This document shows, one piece after another, positions 47,426-56,220 of a DNA stretch of 64,000 nucleotides (positions are counted from its first letter, which is position 1; each line of letters begins with the position of its first letter). Origin of the DNA: Verrucomicrobiota bacterium. GTDB lineage: Bacteria; Verrucomicrobiota; Verrucomicrobiia; Palsa-1439. Made by a program: the position numbers and the translations under genes. Location of the stretch: NCBI GenBank assembly GCA_003152315.1, contig PLZV01000057.1:74872-138871 (forward strand), in the 5' to 3' direction. Under the pieces are notes generated by a model. That model was not told the origin of the DNA. It was given only the letters and a program-made list of their open reading frames with translations, and searched no databases.

Positions 47426-48456
47426 AATCATTGAGACCGTTATTGTTCGTTTTGCTTGCGCTGGGCATGGGCGCCGCCTGTCGCGCGGAGAAAATCGTCC
47501 TGCGTGTCGGCCATTTCCCGAACGTGACACACGCGCAGGCCGTGATCGCCCACGGGTTGAGCCGCACGGGGAAGGGATGGTTTGAGGAGCGACTTGGGCC
47601 GGACGTGGAAGTGCAGTGGTTCGTTTACAACGCCGGGCCGAGCGCGATGGAGGCGGTTTTCGCGCGCTCGATCGATCTGACATACGTTGGCCCAAATCCC
47701 GCCATCAATGCGCACCTGAAATCACAGGGCGAGGAAATCCGTATTGTCGCGGGCGCCTGCAGTGGCGGCGCGGCGCTGGTGGTACAACCCGATGGCCGCA
47801 TCAAAACGGACGCGGATTTCAAGGGCAAGAAGGTCGCCACGCCGCAATTTGGCAACACCCAGGACGTGGCGGCCCGAGCGTGGCTGCAGTCAAAGGGACT
47901 GCGCATCACGATGACAGGCGGAGACGCCTTTGTCGTCCCGACCGCGAATCCCGACCAGCTTTCACTTTTTCAGAGAGGCGAGATGGACGCCGTGTGGACT
48001 GTCGAGCCGTGGGTGAGCCGGCTGGAGTTGGAGGCCAAAGGGAAGGTTTACCTCGAGGAGAGTTCGTTGTGGAAGGATACCAATGGGAAGTACGTCACGA
48101 CGCATCTCGTGAGCAGCGTAAAGTTCCTCAAGGAACGCCCCGACCTGCTGAAGAAATGGATCGCCGCACATGTTGAGTTGACGAAATGGATCAACGACCA
48201 TCCCGACGAAGCCAAGCGAATTCTCAACGAAGAAATGAAGGCTGAGACCACCAGGGCACTGCCGCAAGCAACCTTGGACGGCGCGTGGAAGCGTTTGGAG
48301 ATCACCTATGACCCGGTCAGTGCCTCGCTGCTAAAATCCGCCGAGGACGCGTACCGCATTGGATTCCTGAAGGAGCACCCGGACCTGTCGCGCATTTATG
48401 ATCTCAAGCTCCTCAATGAGGTCCTGCGTGAAAAGGGATTGGCCGAAGTTAAATGA
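47422..48456 (+). CDS. ssuA: SsuA/TauA-type ABC transporter substrate-binding protein
   Basis: This 344-aa exported protein (signal to ACRA, about residue 22) has the nitrate/sulfonate/taurine-binding fold: VLRVGHFPNVTHAQAVIAHG, VQWFVYNAGPSAMEAVFARS, YVGPNPAINAHL, GKKVATPQFGNTQDVAARAW and MDAVWTVEPWVSRLE. It binds an oxyanion such as an alkanesulfonate. It starts inside the Rrf2 stop. The ligand is inferred from family and context; nitrate or thiamine-precursor binding is less likely. Confidence 0.88.
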   Translation: MKSLRPLLFVLLALGMGAACRAEKIVLRVGHFPNVTHAQAVIAHGLSRTGKGWFEERLGPDVEVQWFVYNAGPSAMEAVFARSIDLTYVGPNPAINAHLKSQGEEIRIVAGACSGGAALVVQPDGRIKTDADFKGKKVATPQFGNTQDVAARAWLQSKGLRITMTGGDAFVVPTANPDQLSLFQRGEMDAVWTVEPWVSRLELEAKGKVYLEESSLWKDTNGKYVTTHLVSSVKFLKERPDLLKKWIAAHVELTKWINDHPDEAKRILNEEMKAETTRALPQATLDGAWKRLEITYDPVSASLLKSAEDAYRIGFLKEHPDLSRIYDLKLLNEVLREKGLAEVK

Positions 48457-49268
48457 TGGCGGTCCACGAAGAACTGCAAAACGTTCCACCCGAAAAGCTG
48501 GTGGTGGAAGGCGTGTCGAAATGGTTTCGGACGCGTCGCGCCGCGGTGCACGCGCTCGACAACGTCTCCTTGACCATCCACGAAGGCGAGTTCGTCTGCC
48601 TGGTCGGTCCCTCGGGCTGCGGCAAATCGACGCTCCTCAATATCATCGCGGGCCTGGAAATACCTGACAGCGGGCAGGTGCTGGCCGACGGAAAGCCCGT
48701 TCTGGGTCCGGGACGCGAACGAATGATGATGTTCCAGGAGTCGGCCCTCTTCCCGTGGCTGGACGTCATGGATAACGTATTGTTTGGCCTGAAACTAAAG
48801 CCGAACTTGAAGAGGAAAGAGCGCCGTGAAGTCGCGAAGTATTATCTCCACCTCGTTGGCCTGGAGAAGTTCATGGCCGCCAGTATCCACGAATTGTCGG
48901 GTGGCATGAAGCAGCGCGTCGCGCTGGCGCGCGCGCTGGCGCCGAACCCGCGGGTACTGCTCATGGATGAACCGTTCGCCGCCCTGGACGCGCTCACACG
49001 CGAACAACTGTACGGCGACATCCAGCGCATCTGGCAGGAACGCAAAAAGACCATCGTGTTCGTCACGCATAACGTCCGCGAAGCGGCCTGCCTCGGCAAC
49101 CGCGTCGTGTTATTCTCGCCACATCCTGGTCGCATTCAAGAGAAGTTTCAGATCGATTTACCGCGTCCACGTGACATCAACAGCGTCGATCTCGCGAAAT
49201 ACTCGAGCGAGATCATGAGTGCGCTCAAGCGCCACCTGAATTCGGAACTGGCCGAGGTGGCGGGATGA
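48453..49268 (+). CDS. ssuB: SsuB/TauB-type ABC transporter ATP-binding protein
   Basis: This 271-aa protein has Walker A GPSGCGKST, signature LSGGMKQR and Walker B VLLMDEPFAALD, and the MMMFQESALFPWLDV Q-loop region of this subfamily. It overlaps ssuA and ssuC by 4 bp each, so the importer is a single transcript. Confidence 0.93.
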   Translation: MMAVHEELQNVPPEKLVVEGVSKWFRTRRAAVHALDNVSLTIHEGEFVCLVGPSGCGKSTLLNIIAGLEIPDSGQVLADGKPVLGPGRERMMMFQESALFPWLDVMDNVLFGLKLKPNLKRKERREVAKYYLHLVGLEKFMAASIHELSGGMKQRVALARALAPNPRVLLMDEPFAALDALTREQLYGDIQRIWQERKKTIVFVTHNVREAACLGNRVVLFSPHPGRIQEKFQIDLPRPRDINSVDLAKYSSEIMSALKRHLNSELAEVAG

Positions 49269-50032
49269 GGCGCACCCTGGTAGTCATTGCCTTCTTCGTG
49301 CTGCTCCTTGGGATGTGGGAAGCCCTCGTGCGGACGAAGATCTGGTCACCGGTGTTGGTACCGTCGCCCCTGAGTGTGGCGAGGTACATCAAGGACGGCC
49401 TTCAGAGTGGCGACCTCGAGCACGCGTCCTTCGTGACAATGCGGCGGCTGCTAATCGGTTACGTGCTGGGGTTGGTGTTCGGTTTGCCGTTGGGGTTGCT
49501 GACGGCGCGATTCAAATCCTGCGAGGACACGCTCGGCGTCATTGCGCTCGGATTACAGACTCTCCCCAGTGTGTGTTGGGTGCCGCTGGCGTTGTTGTGG
49601 TTCGGGCAAACGGAGGCGGCGATGCTCTTTGTCGTGGTCATGGGGACGTTGTGGTCGGTTGTGATCGCCACGGACAACGGCGTGCGCACCGTCCCGCCGA
49701 TTTTTGCGCGCGCGGCACGCACCATGGGGTCGAAGCAGTTACATACGTGGATCAAGGTGATCGTACCCGCCTCACTGCCGTTCATCGTCAGCGGCATGAA
49801 ACAGGGCTGGGCATTTGCGTGGCGTTCGCTGATGGCGGCGGAGATTTACGTGACGATTCTCAGTGGATTCGGGCTCGGGTCCCTGCTGAATTACGGACGC
49901 GAACTGCAGGCCATGGATCAAGTCATCGGCATTATGTTGATCATCATCGTCATCGGTTTGCTTGCCGACAAGATTCTCTTCTCACCCTGGGAACGCTTTC
50001 TCTATCGCCGCTGGGGAACGGCAAAGAACTAA
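49265..50032 (+). CDS. ssuC: SsuC/TauC-type ABC transporter permease
   Basis: This 255-aa membrane protein has about six spans and the coupling-loop motif ARAARTMGSKQLHTWIKVIV before PASLPFIVSGMKQGWAFAWR. GYVLGLVFGLPLGLLTARFK and LPSVCWVPLALLWFG are typical of the SsuC/TauC family. It ends the operon that begins with the Rrf2 gene. Confidence 0.93.
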   Translation: MRRTLVVIAFFVLLLGMWEALVRTKIWSPVLVPSPLSVARYIKDGLQSGDLEHASFVTMRRLLIGYVLGLVFGLPLGLLTARFKSCEDTLGVIALGLQTLPSVCWVPLALLWFGQTEAAMLFVVVMGTLWSVVIATDNGVRTVPPIFARAARTMGSKQLHTWIKVIVPASLPFIVSGMKQGWAFAWRSLMAAEIYVTILSGFGLGSLLNYGRELQAMDQVIGIMLIIIVIGLLADKILFSPWERFLYRRWGTAKN

Positions 50033-50134
50033 GCGGAGAAACCGAGTTTCGTTTTCGCCGGCTGGTGCGTTTTGAGCAGGGCGGAAAAATCCGGCCAGTG
50101 ATGGCGGGTGTCTCTCTGGATGTTCTGTAACAAA

Positions 50135-50151
50135 TGTTGATCCGGTCAACA
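50135..50151. promoter_or_regulatory. Possible operator upstream of the PPi-PEPCK gene
   Basis: Perfect inverted repeat TGTTGA-TCCGG-TCAACA about 70 bp before the start codon of the PPi-type PEP carboxykinase. Its position and symmetry suggest a regulator site; no regulator is identified. Confidence 0.35.
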
Positions 50152-50221
50152 ACCTGCTATTGTTAACGGCGTAAATCATGTTTGCTGGCGTCGTGGCAGT
50201 TGTGTTTCTGTTGGAGGAATC

Positions 50222-53200
50222 ATGCAGGCGGGAAACAATATCGGATTGGGGACAGCGTCGGAACTCACCGATCCGAAAACGATCCGGTACATCAACCTGA
50301 AGTTGGCGCTGCTGGGCTTTCCAGCAGTGGCGGCGAGTTCCGACCCGGAGTTCGATGAGTTGACGGCGGCGTTGCTGCAGCGCCAGCACGAGACCGATCG
50401 GCTGCTGGCCGACTATCTTTGCCCTGCGGACCAGCGGATCCAGGTTTTTCTGAATGATTATCTCAAGGAGACCGGCCCGGCAATCAAATTGCCGGGACGG
50501 ACGTTTGTGCTGGATCGATATGGCCTGGCCCGCGTGCTTTCCCTGCCACCGGATCGTGACGAATTCATCTCAGAACACGTGCGGTCTTATCGTGTCAAGC
50601 AAGGTGTTCTGCACAATCCGCAGTCCGACCGCCGCACGACGCAGGGGATTTTTCACATCGCGGAGGGCGGGTTGGGCATTCCAGACGACAAACGCAGTGT
50701 GCCGAAAGGCGTATTTGGCCGGCTGCTGCAACTGGCGTTGGTGCCACCGCCGGAGTTGTTGCGACTTCCGTTTACGGCGTCGTCGGAACCAGTGGAGTGT
50801 TTCGTCTCGCTTCTGTTGCGGCCGTTGGTTGTTCCCGAGGTTCCCGGGTACATCGCGGAGAAAACGATGGAGATCCGTTTCTTCGCGCCGGGGAATCTGG
50901 TGAGCAACCTCGACTTCGTGGAAAGTATCTTTGGCAACGGGGGCGACCCTTTCCTGCCCGAATATGACGCGAGTCTGGACGTGGAACACTGGATGGGTCA
51001 CACCGGTTGTGTGATTCTCGCGCCGCATCTGGTCAAGATTACCAAGAAAGAAGCGGGCCTGCCGCATTGGGACGTGGCCACCGAACGGCAGCGCCGCGAC
51101 AGCATGTGCTGGCGCACCGAGACGGAGCGCTACAACGACGGTCTGGCGTTCAAGCTCACCTGTCGTGACACGCGGGGAGTGATGGTCACCATCATTGCCG
51201 ACAATTACTTCGGATATTGCAAGAAGGAGGTCAAAACCCAGATCAGTTACTCGGCCAATTTGTTTGGGCTGTGCGAGGAGGAACACGCGGGTGGGGCCCT
51301 GGTTTATCCCTGCTACGATCTGGGTGAGGAGTTTAGCGGTGATCTCCACGCGCCACGGCTCGACTATAAATTTGAGGAAATGATCTCCCTTTTTGGCGAA
51401 CTGCTGGACGTGAAACCCGAAGGTTATGCGGTCGATAAGAAGTTTCCCGACATACTGTATGTGCCGGAAGATGTACATTTTGACCTGCTGCGCCAGACGG
51501 TGAGTTGGTCCCGCAACAACGGTACGCAGAGGATCAAACTGCTTCCCGGGAAGACATACGTTCGCCCGTCGGGTTACAAGGTCCAGATGGAAAAACCGCC
51601 CGGTGGCCGTTCGTGGGGACTCGTGGGCACCGGAGCGGAGCCGACCCTTTGCCACAAGCCCTGCACGGTTTCCGGCGGAGGGAAGTCGGAAATCTCCAAA
51701 CCGATCTCCGATGCCATTATCCAGGGGCCCGTATTCATCGCCGACTTCAAGCGCGAGTTCGATTTCGCTAACAAGCTGATCAAACGCAATTACGCCGACC
51801 GCTTTCGCGGCGAGACAAAACCCAAGAAGGACAGCCGCCCCATTCTCAGTTCCGAACGCTCACTTGGGTCCGTGGTCAAATTGCTCACGCCCTCGGATGA
51901 GTACACCGCCGAGTACAATGAGTGGCTGGCCTCCATCCCGCAATACATCAAGGAATTGGTCTTCGTCGTGAAGCGCTACTACAAGCCGGAGATGGGGGAT
52001 GGCTGGCGCGAGCACTTTAGTGTGGACATCATCGACGGTAAGCCCGGCAACGAGCTGAAGTTTGACAACCGCAAACTGGTGGCCAATTACCTACGCGTCG
52101 GGTTTGACTACGACGGCTCGTGGCGCACGTTTGGGCTGCGGAAAGATTTTCATCCAGCCGCCAAATTGCAGGCGGAAGACGATATCACCGCCTCGGTGGT
52201 GGTGCCGACCAGGTATTTGTCGGGTTTGGATCCGCAGTACCGTCAGCCGTCGGTGAAGTTCGTCCAGAACTGCGAATACCGACTGTTCCAGAGGCCCGAC
52301 GACGCCGTTCACCGCGGTTATGACAAGCAAACCGAAGCGGATTTCTCCAAGCCGGGGAATTTCTTCTCCAACTACGAACCCATCACCGTTGCGCAAGGAC
52401 GTGAATTGATCGAGGACGCCATCGGCTTCGACAAATTCACCGGACCGATGCAACGATTGATCCGCGAATTCGTGGCGAGCGGCAAGCCGTCATACGTTGT
52501 CTCCTCGGCGCATCCGAGGCTGGTGAACGGCAAGCCCTCGAAGAATCCACGTTATCTGCAAATCCGGCCCGACCTGCTGGATGCCCGCGCCGTTTATCTC
52601 GCGGAAATGAGCACGCGCCTGCGTCGCCGCATTCCTCCGGGTCAGCCGCTTTTCACGCCCGTGAACGCCGTCCTGCCCGGTCGCCGCAACAATCCACCAG
52701 AGACCAATTCACAGCTTCGTTCGCTGGCGATGTTCAACCCGATTCATTACCTGGAACTACCCGAGTTGTTCATGGGATTCATCTGTAGCATGACCGGCAA
52801 ATCGCCGTCCACCACGGGTGCTGGCTCCGAAGGAGCGCTGACGAAGGGGCCATTCAACGCGCTTCCCCCCATCATCGATCTGAACAACGCGTTGGTTTCG
52901 CTGCTGCTGACAGGGGACCACGTTTTTATCACGGCCGCCGGGTATGTTGGTCCGCACGTCCGTGTCGATCACGATGTCAGCCTGCTGGTCCCGGAAATCT
53001 GGAGCCGCATGAGCGTGGAAGAGCGCAACCCGCAGTTTCTGATTGAGCATGGCTACCTTGAGCAATGCCGGGACTTCGAGCACAACGGCCAGCGGGTGCT
53101 CGCCAGCCGTCTGGGTTATCGCATCACGAAGCGATTCGTCCTCAGTTTCTTTGGACGCGTATTCCATCATCCGCATTCGGTCTTTACCGAGAAGATGCTT

Positions 53201-53665
53201 CGTCCCGAGACACAGGATTACGACATCTTCGCAGACGGCATGGAGAACATGATTGAAGCCCACGAACGCATCGCCCGGAGTTATTTCGACGATGGCAGCA
53301 TTCAGGAGGCTTGTTCGCCGCTGAGGGCCCTGCTGCATATTATGGCGCACGGGCAGTACGAGGGGAAGGACCTCAACCACCCGGAGTTCCGCGCCTTGTT
53401 TACCCGCGAGAACATGCTGGCCGGCGGCTGGTACGGCGAACGTCTCGCCGCCAAACAGATCTTCGACATCCATCTGTGGGAGCAAAACGTCCACCGTCTG
53501 GAAGAGTTGCTGGGAAAATCGAGTTACGCCGGTGAAGCAAAACGACTGGGCATCCGTGAGCGCTTGGAGATGGCCCGCAGCCAACTGCAACGGGTACAAG
53601 CTCCTGACTATCTGGGCTTTTTGCATGGTTCGAGTGGTGCACACCCTTGGAAACCTGTCGTGTAA
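50222..53665 (+). CDS. PPi-type phosphoenolpyruvate carboxykinase
   Basis: This 1147-aa protein begins after GGAGGA. It matches the long PPi-PEPCKs of Propionibacterium and Entamoeba (about 1140 aa): RYINLKLALLGFP near the N-terminus, GVLHNPQSDRRTTQGIFHIA, VTIIADNYFGYCKKEVKTQI, the loop VSGGGKSEISKPISDA (about 490) and TGKSPSTTGAGSEGALTKG (about 857). It interconverts PEP, CO2 and phosphate with oxaloacetate and pyrophosphate. It is unrelated in length to ATP-PEPCK and lies alone between the sulfonate operon and the Nfn-like pair. Confidence 0.93.
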   Translation: MQAGNNIGLGTASELTDPKTIRYINLKLALLGFPAVAASSDPEFDELTAALLQRQHETDRLLADYLCPADQRIQVFLNDYLKETGPAIKLPGRTFVLDRYGLARVLSLPPDRDEFISEHVRSYRVKQGVLHNPQSDRRTTQGIFHIAEGGLGIPDDKRSVPKGVFGRLLQLALVPPPELLRLPFTASSEPVECFVSLLLRPLVVPEVPGYIAEKTMEIRFFAPGNLVSNLDFVESIFGNGGDPFLPEYDASLDVEHWMGHTGCVILAPHLVKITKKEAGLPHWDVATERQRRDSMCWRTETERYNDGLAFKLTCRDTRGVMVTIIADNYFGYCKKEVKTQISYSANLFGLCEEEHAGGALVYPCYDLGEEFSGDLHAPRLDYKFEEMISLFGELLDVKPEGYAVDKKFPDILYVPEDVHFDLLRQTVSWSRNNGTQRIKLLPGKTYVRPSGYKVQMEKPPGGRSWGLVGTGAEPTLCHKPCTVSGGGKSEISKPISDAIIQGPVFIADFKREFDFANKLIKRNYADRFRGETKPKKDSRPILSSERSLGSVVKLLTPSDEYTAEYNEWLASIPQYIKELVFVVKRYYKPEMGDGWREHFSVDIIDGKPGNELKFDNRKLVANYLRVGFDYDGSWRTFGLRKDFHPAAKLQAEDDITASVVVPTRYLSGLDPQYRQPSVKFVQNCEYRLFQRPDDAVHRGYDKQTEADFSKPGNFFSNYEPITVAQGRELIEDAIGFDKFTGPMQRLIREFVASGKPSYVVSSAHPRLVNGKPSKNPRYLQIRPDLLDARAVYLAEMSTRLRRRIPPGQPLFTPVNAVLPGRRNNPPETNSQLRSLAMFNPIHYLELPELFMGFICSMTGKSPSTTGAGSEGALTKGPFNALPPIIDLNNALVSLLLTGDHVFITAAGYVGPHVRVDHDVSLLVPEIWSRMSVEERNPQFLIEHGYLEQCRDFEHNGQRVLASRLGYRITKRFVLSFFGRVFHHPHSVFTEKMLRPETQDYDIFADGMENMIEAHERIARSYFDDGSIQEACSPLRALLHIMAHGQYEGKDLNHPEFRALFTRENMLAGGWYGERLAAKQIFDIHLWEQNVHRLEELLGKSSYAGEAKRLGIRERLEMARSQLQRVQAPDYLGFLHGSSGAHPWKPVV

Positions 53666-53742
53666 ATCGACGCGGCTACCGCACGTGAACGTCTGCGCTT
53701 GCAGGGAATCCGCCGGGGCATTACAAATGATTGGCTTGAACC

Positions 53743-54639
53743 ATGGGAATCGAGGGATTTAGCATCGCGGAAGCGCGCTTCCTGGCACCGGACGTCAAAT
53801 TGTTCCGTGTCGTGGCTCCGCGCGTCGCGCGAAAGCAACAGCCCGGCCAGTTTGTCATCATTCGCATTCACGAGCATGGCGAACGCATCCCGTTGACCAT
53901 CGCGGATTCCAATCCGACGGAAGGTACAATTACGATCATCGTGCAAGGCATTGGCAAAACGACCAAGTTGCTGAACCGATTGAACGCGGGCGATTTCATC
54001 CTCGATGTGGTTGGGCCGCTCGGTCGGCCGTCGGACGTCCGTTTATTTGGGACGGTGGTGGTCATTAGTGGTGGTGTCGGGACCGCGATAGCGTATCCGA
54101 TCGCCAAGGCACTTCAACGTGCCGGCAACCATGTGATCACCATTCTCGGTGCCCGCACCAAGAACCTACTCATCCTGGAGAACGAGGCTCGTGCTGTCAG
54201 CGACGAGGTGTTTGTGATCACGGACGATGGTAGCTATGGCGAGAAAGGTTTGGTCACGGGCAAGCTGGATGCGTTGATCGCGGGCGGGAAGAAGATTGAC
54301 CTGGTTTTGGCAATTGGCCCGATCCCGATGATGCGAGCTGTCGCCGAGAAGACGCGTCCCTGTGGTATCAAGACGATCGTGAGCCTCAACCCAATCATGG
54401 TGGACGGCACCGGCATGTGCGGCGGCTGTCGCGTGCAGGTGGCGGGCCGCAGCCAGTTTGCCTGCGTGGACGGCCCGGAATTCGACGCGCACGAGGTGGA
54501 CTTCGACGGCCTGGCCAAACGCAACGCCATGTACCGCGAATCCGAGCGCCAGGCGCTGGAGCAGTTTGTCAGCGAACCAGAGTCGGGCCCGGAACTGATC
54601 CGGCACCGATGCAAACTCGAAGATGTCGCGCCTCGCTGA
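53743..54639 (+). CDS. Sulfide/ferredoxin-NADP oxidoreductase FAD/NAD-binding subunit (NfnA/SudB-like)
   Basis: This 298-aa protein has a ferredoxin-reductase fold: QPGQFVIIRIHEHGERIPLT for FAD, VVVISGGVGTAIAYPIAKAL for NAD(P), and a C-terminal [2Fe-2S] region GTGMCGGCRVQV with QFACVDGPEFDAHEVDFDGL. It pairs with the flavoprotein encoded next to form the NADH-dependent ferredoxin:NADP oxidoreductase (Nfn) or sulfide dehydrogenase (Sud). The two names cover the same architecture and cannot be separated by sequence here. Confidence 0.92.
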   Translation: MGIEGFSIAEARFLAPDVKLFRVVAPRVARKQQPGQFVIIRIHEHGERIPLTIADSNPTEGTITIIVQGIGKTTKLLNRLNAGDFILDVVGPLGRPSDVRLFGTVVVISGGVGTAIAYPIAKALQRAGNHVITILGARTKNLLILENEARAVSDEVFVITDDGSYGEKGLVTGKLDALIAGGKKIDLVLAIGPIPMMRAVAEKTRPCGIKTIVSLNPIMVDGTGMCGGCRVQVAGRSQFACVDGPEFDAHEVDFDGLAKRNAMYRESERQALEQFVSEPESGPELIRHRCKLEDVAPR

Positions 54640-54646
54640 TTCTGTT

Positions 54647-56077
54647 ATGGCCAACCCATTGCCACCAAAAGAACGCACCAAAATTCCTCGGCAGAAGATG
54701 CCGGAGCAGAAACCGGAGGAGCGACGGCAGAATTTTGCCGAGGTCAACCTTGGTTTGAATTTTCATCTGGCCACGCAAGAGGCGATGCGCTGCCTTGAAT
54801 GCGCCAACCCGAAGTGCATTGACGGCTGCCCGGTCGGGGTAAAGGTGAAGGACTTCATTGCGTTGGTCCTGACGGGCGATTATCTCGGAGCGGCCGCCAA
54901 GATTCGCGAGGACAACATACTGCCCGCGGTCACCGGCCGGGTTTGTCCGCAGGAAGACCAGTGCGAAGGCACATGCATCATGAACAAGAAGTTCGGGGCG
55001 GTGGGGATCGGGTACCTTGAGAGGTTCGTTGCGGATTATGAACGCGAGAGCGGCCAGATCGGTCTACCGCCCATCGCGCCGCCGACGGGCAAGAAAGTCG
55101 CAATTGTCGGCAGCGGCCCGGCAGGTTTGAGCGCGGCGGGCGACCTGGTCCAGAGGGGACATCAGGTCACCGTATTTGAAGCGCTGCACGAGGTTGGCGG
55201 CGTGCTGGTCTACGGCATTCCCGAGTTTCGGCTCCCGAAAGAGATCGTCCGACAGGAAGTCGAGAACATGAAGCGGATGGGGGTCGAGTTTCAGACCAAC
55301 GTTGTCGTTGGCAAGACGGTCACGGTGGACGAACTGTTTGGGGAAGAAGGTTACCATGCGGTACTGGTCGCCACCGGCGCGGGATTGCCCCAGTTCCTCG
55401 GCATCCCCGGCGAAGACCTGTGCGGCGTCTATTCGGCCAATGAGTTCCTGACCCGCGTCAACCTGATGAAGGCGTACAAATTCCCCGAATACGACGAGCC
55501 GATTTACAATTGCCGCGGCAAGAACGTGGCCGTGGTTGGCGGCGGCAACACCGCGATGGACGCCATCCGCAGCGCGTTGCGGCTTGGCGCGAAGAACGCG
55601 TACGTTATTTATCGACGTTCCGTAGCCGAAATGCCGGCCCGTGCCGAGGAAGTCAAGCACGCCAGGGAAGAGGGCGTCCAATTTCTTTTGTTGAACAATC
55701 CAATCGGGTTCCTCGGCGACGAAAAGGGCTGGTTGCGGGCCGTGCAGTGCATCAAGATGGAACTCGGCCCCGCCGACGAGTCCGGCCGTCGTCGTCCCGT
55801 GCCGGTTCAAGGTTCGGAATACGTGCTGCCACTGGACGTGGCGATCATTGCTGTCGGCACCAGTAGCAACCCGCTCGTGCAGTCCACCACACCCGATCTC
55901 AAAACGCGCAAGGGAGGCTATATCGAAGCCGATCCCGAAACTCTCAAGACTTCAAAGATGGGCGTGTTCGGAGCCGGCGACATTGTCACCGGCGCCGCCA
56001 CCGTGATCCTGGCGATGGGCGCCGGCCGCAAAGCCGCCACCGCCATCGATGAATATCTCCGCACGGGCGTGTGGTAG
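54647..56077 (+). CDS. GltD/NfnB/SudA-type NADPH flavoprotein (glutamate synthase-like small subunit)
   Basis: This 476-aa protein starts at the ATG at 54647 (MANPLPPKERTKIPRQKMPE); an 8-residue longer version from 54623 is possible. N-terminal Fe-S cysteines are in CLECANPKCIDGCPVGV and CPQEDQCEGTC. Two nucleotide-binding folds follow: VAIVGSGPAGLSAAGDLVQR and VAVVGGGNTAMDAIRSALR. Directly behind the FAD/NAD subunit it completes the Nfn/Sud pair, which links NADH, NADPH and ferredoxin pools. No glutamate synthase large subunit is nearby. Confidence 0.93.
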   Translation: MANPLPPKERTKIPRQKMPEQKPEERRQNFAEVNLGLNFHLATQEAMRCLECANPKCIDGCPVGVKVKDFIALVLTGDYLGAAAKIREDNILPAVTGRVCPQEDQCEGTCIMNKKFGAVGIGYLERFVADYERESGQIGLPPIAPPTGKKVAIVGSGPAGLSAAGDLVQRGHQVTVFEALHEVGGVLVYGIPEFRLPKEIVRQEVENMKRMGVEFQTNVVVGKTVTVDELFGEEGYHAVLVATGAGLPQFLGIPGEDLCGVYSANEFLTRVNLMKAYKFPEYDEPIYNCRGKNVAVVGGGNTAMDAIRSALRLGAKNAYVIYRRSVAEMPARAEEVKHAREEGVQFLLLNNPIGFLGDEKGWLRAVQCIKMELGPADESGRRRPVPVQGSEYVLPLDVAIIAVGTSSNPLVQSTTPDLKTRKGGYIEADPETLKTSKMGVFGAGDIVTGAATVILAMGAGRKAATAIDEYLRTGVW

Positions 56078-56220
56078 TAACAGGGAGTGGAGTCAGATCG
56101 TCAACATGGCAGACCCGCTTTGTTATTCCCGCTGGAGCGGAAACTCCACGGGAGCCTACGATCCAGCCTCACGTGAAGTCCTCCTCGACGAAGGCAGCCA
56201 TCCTCGCTAGCATTGGTTGC

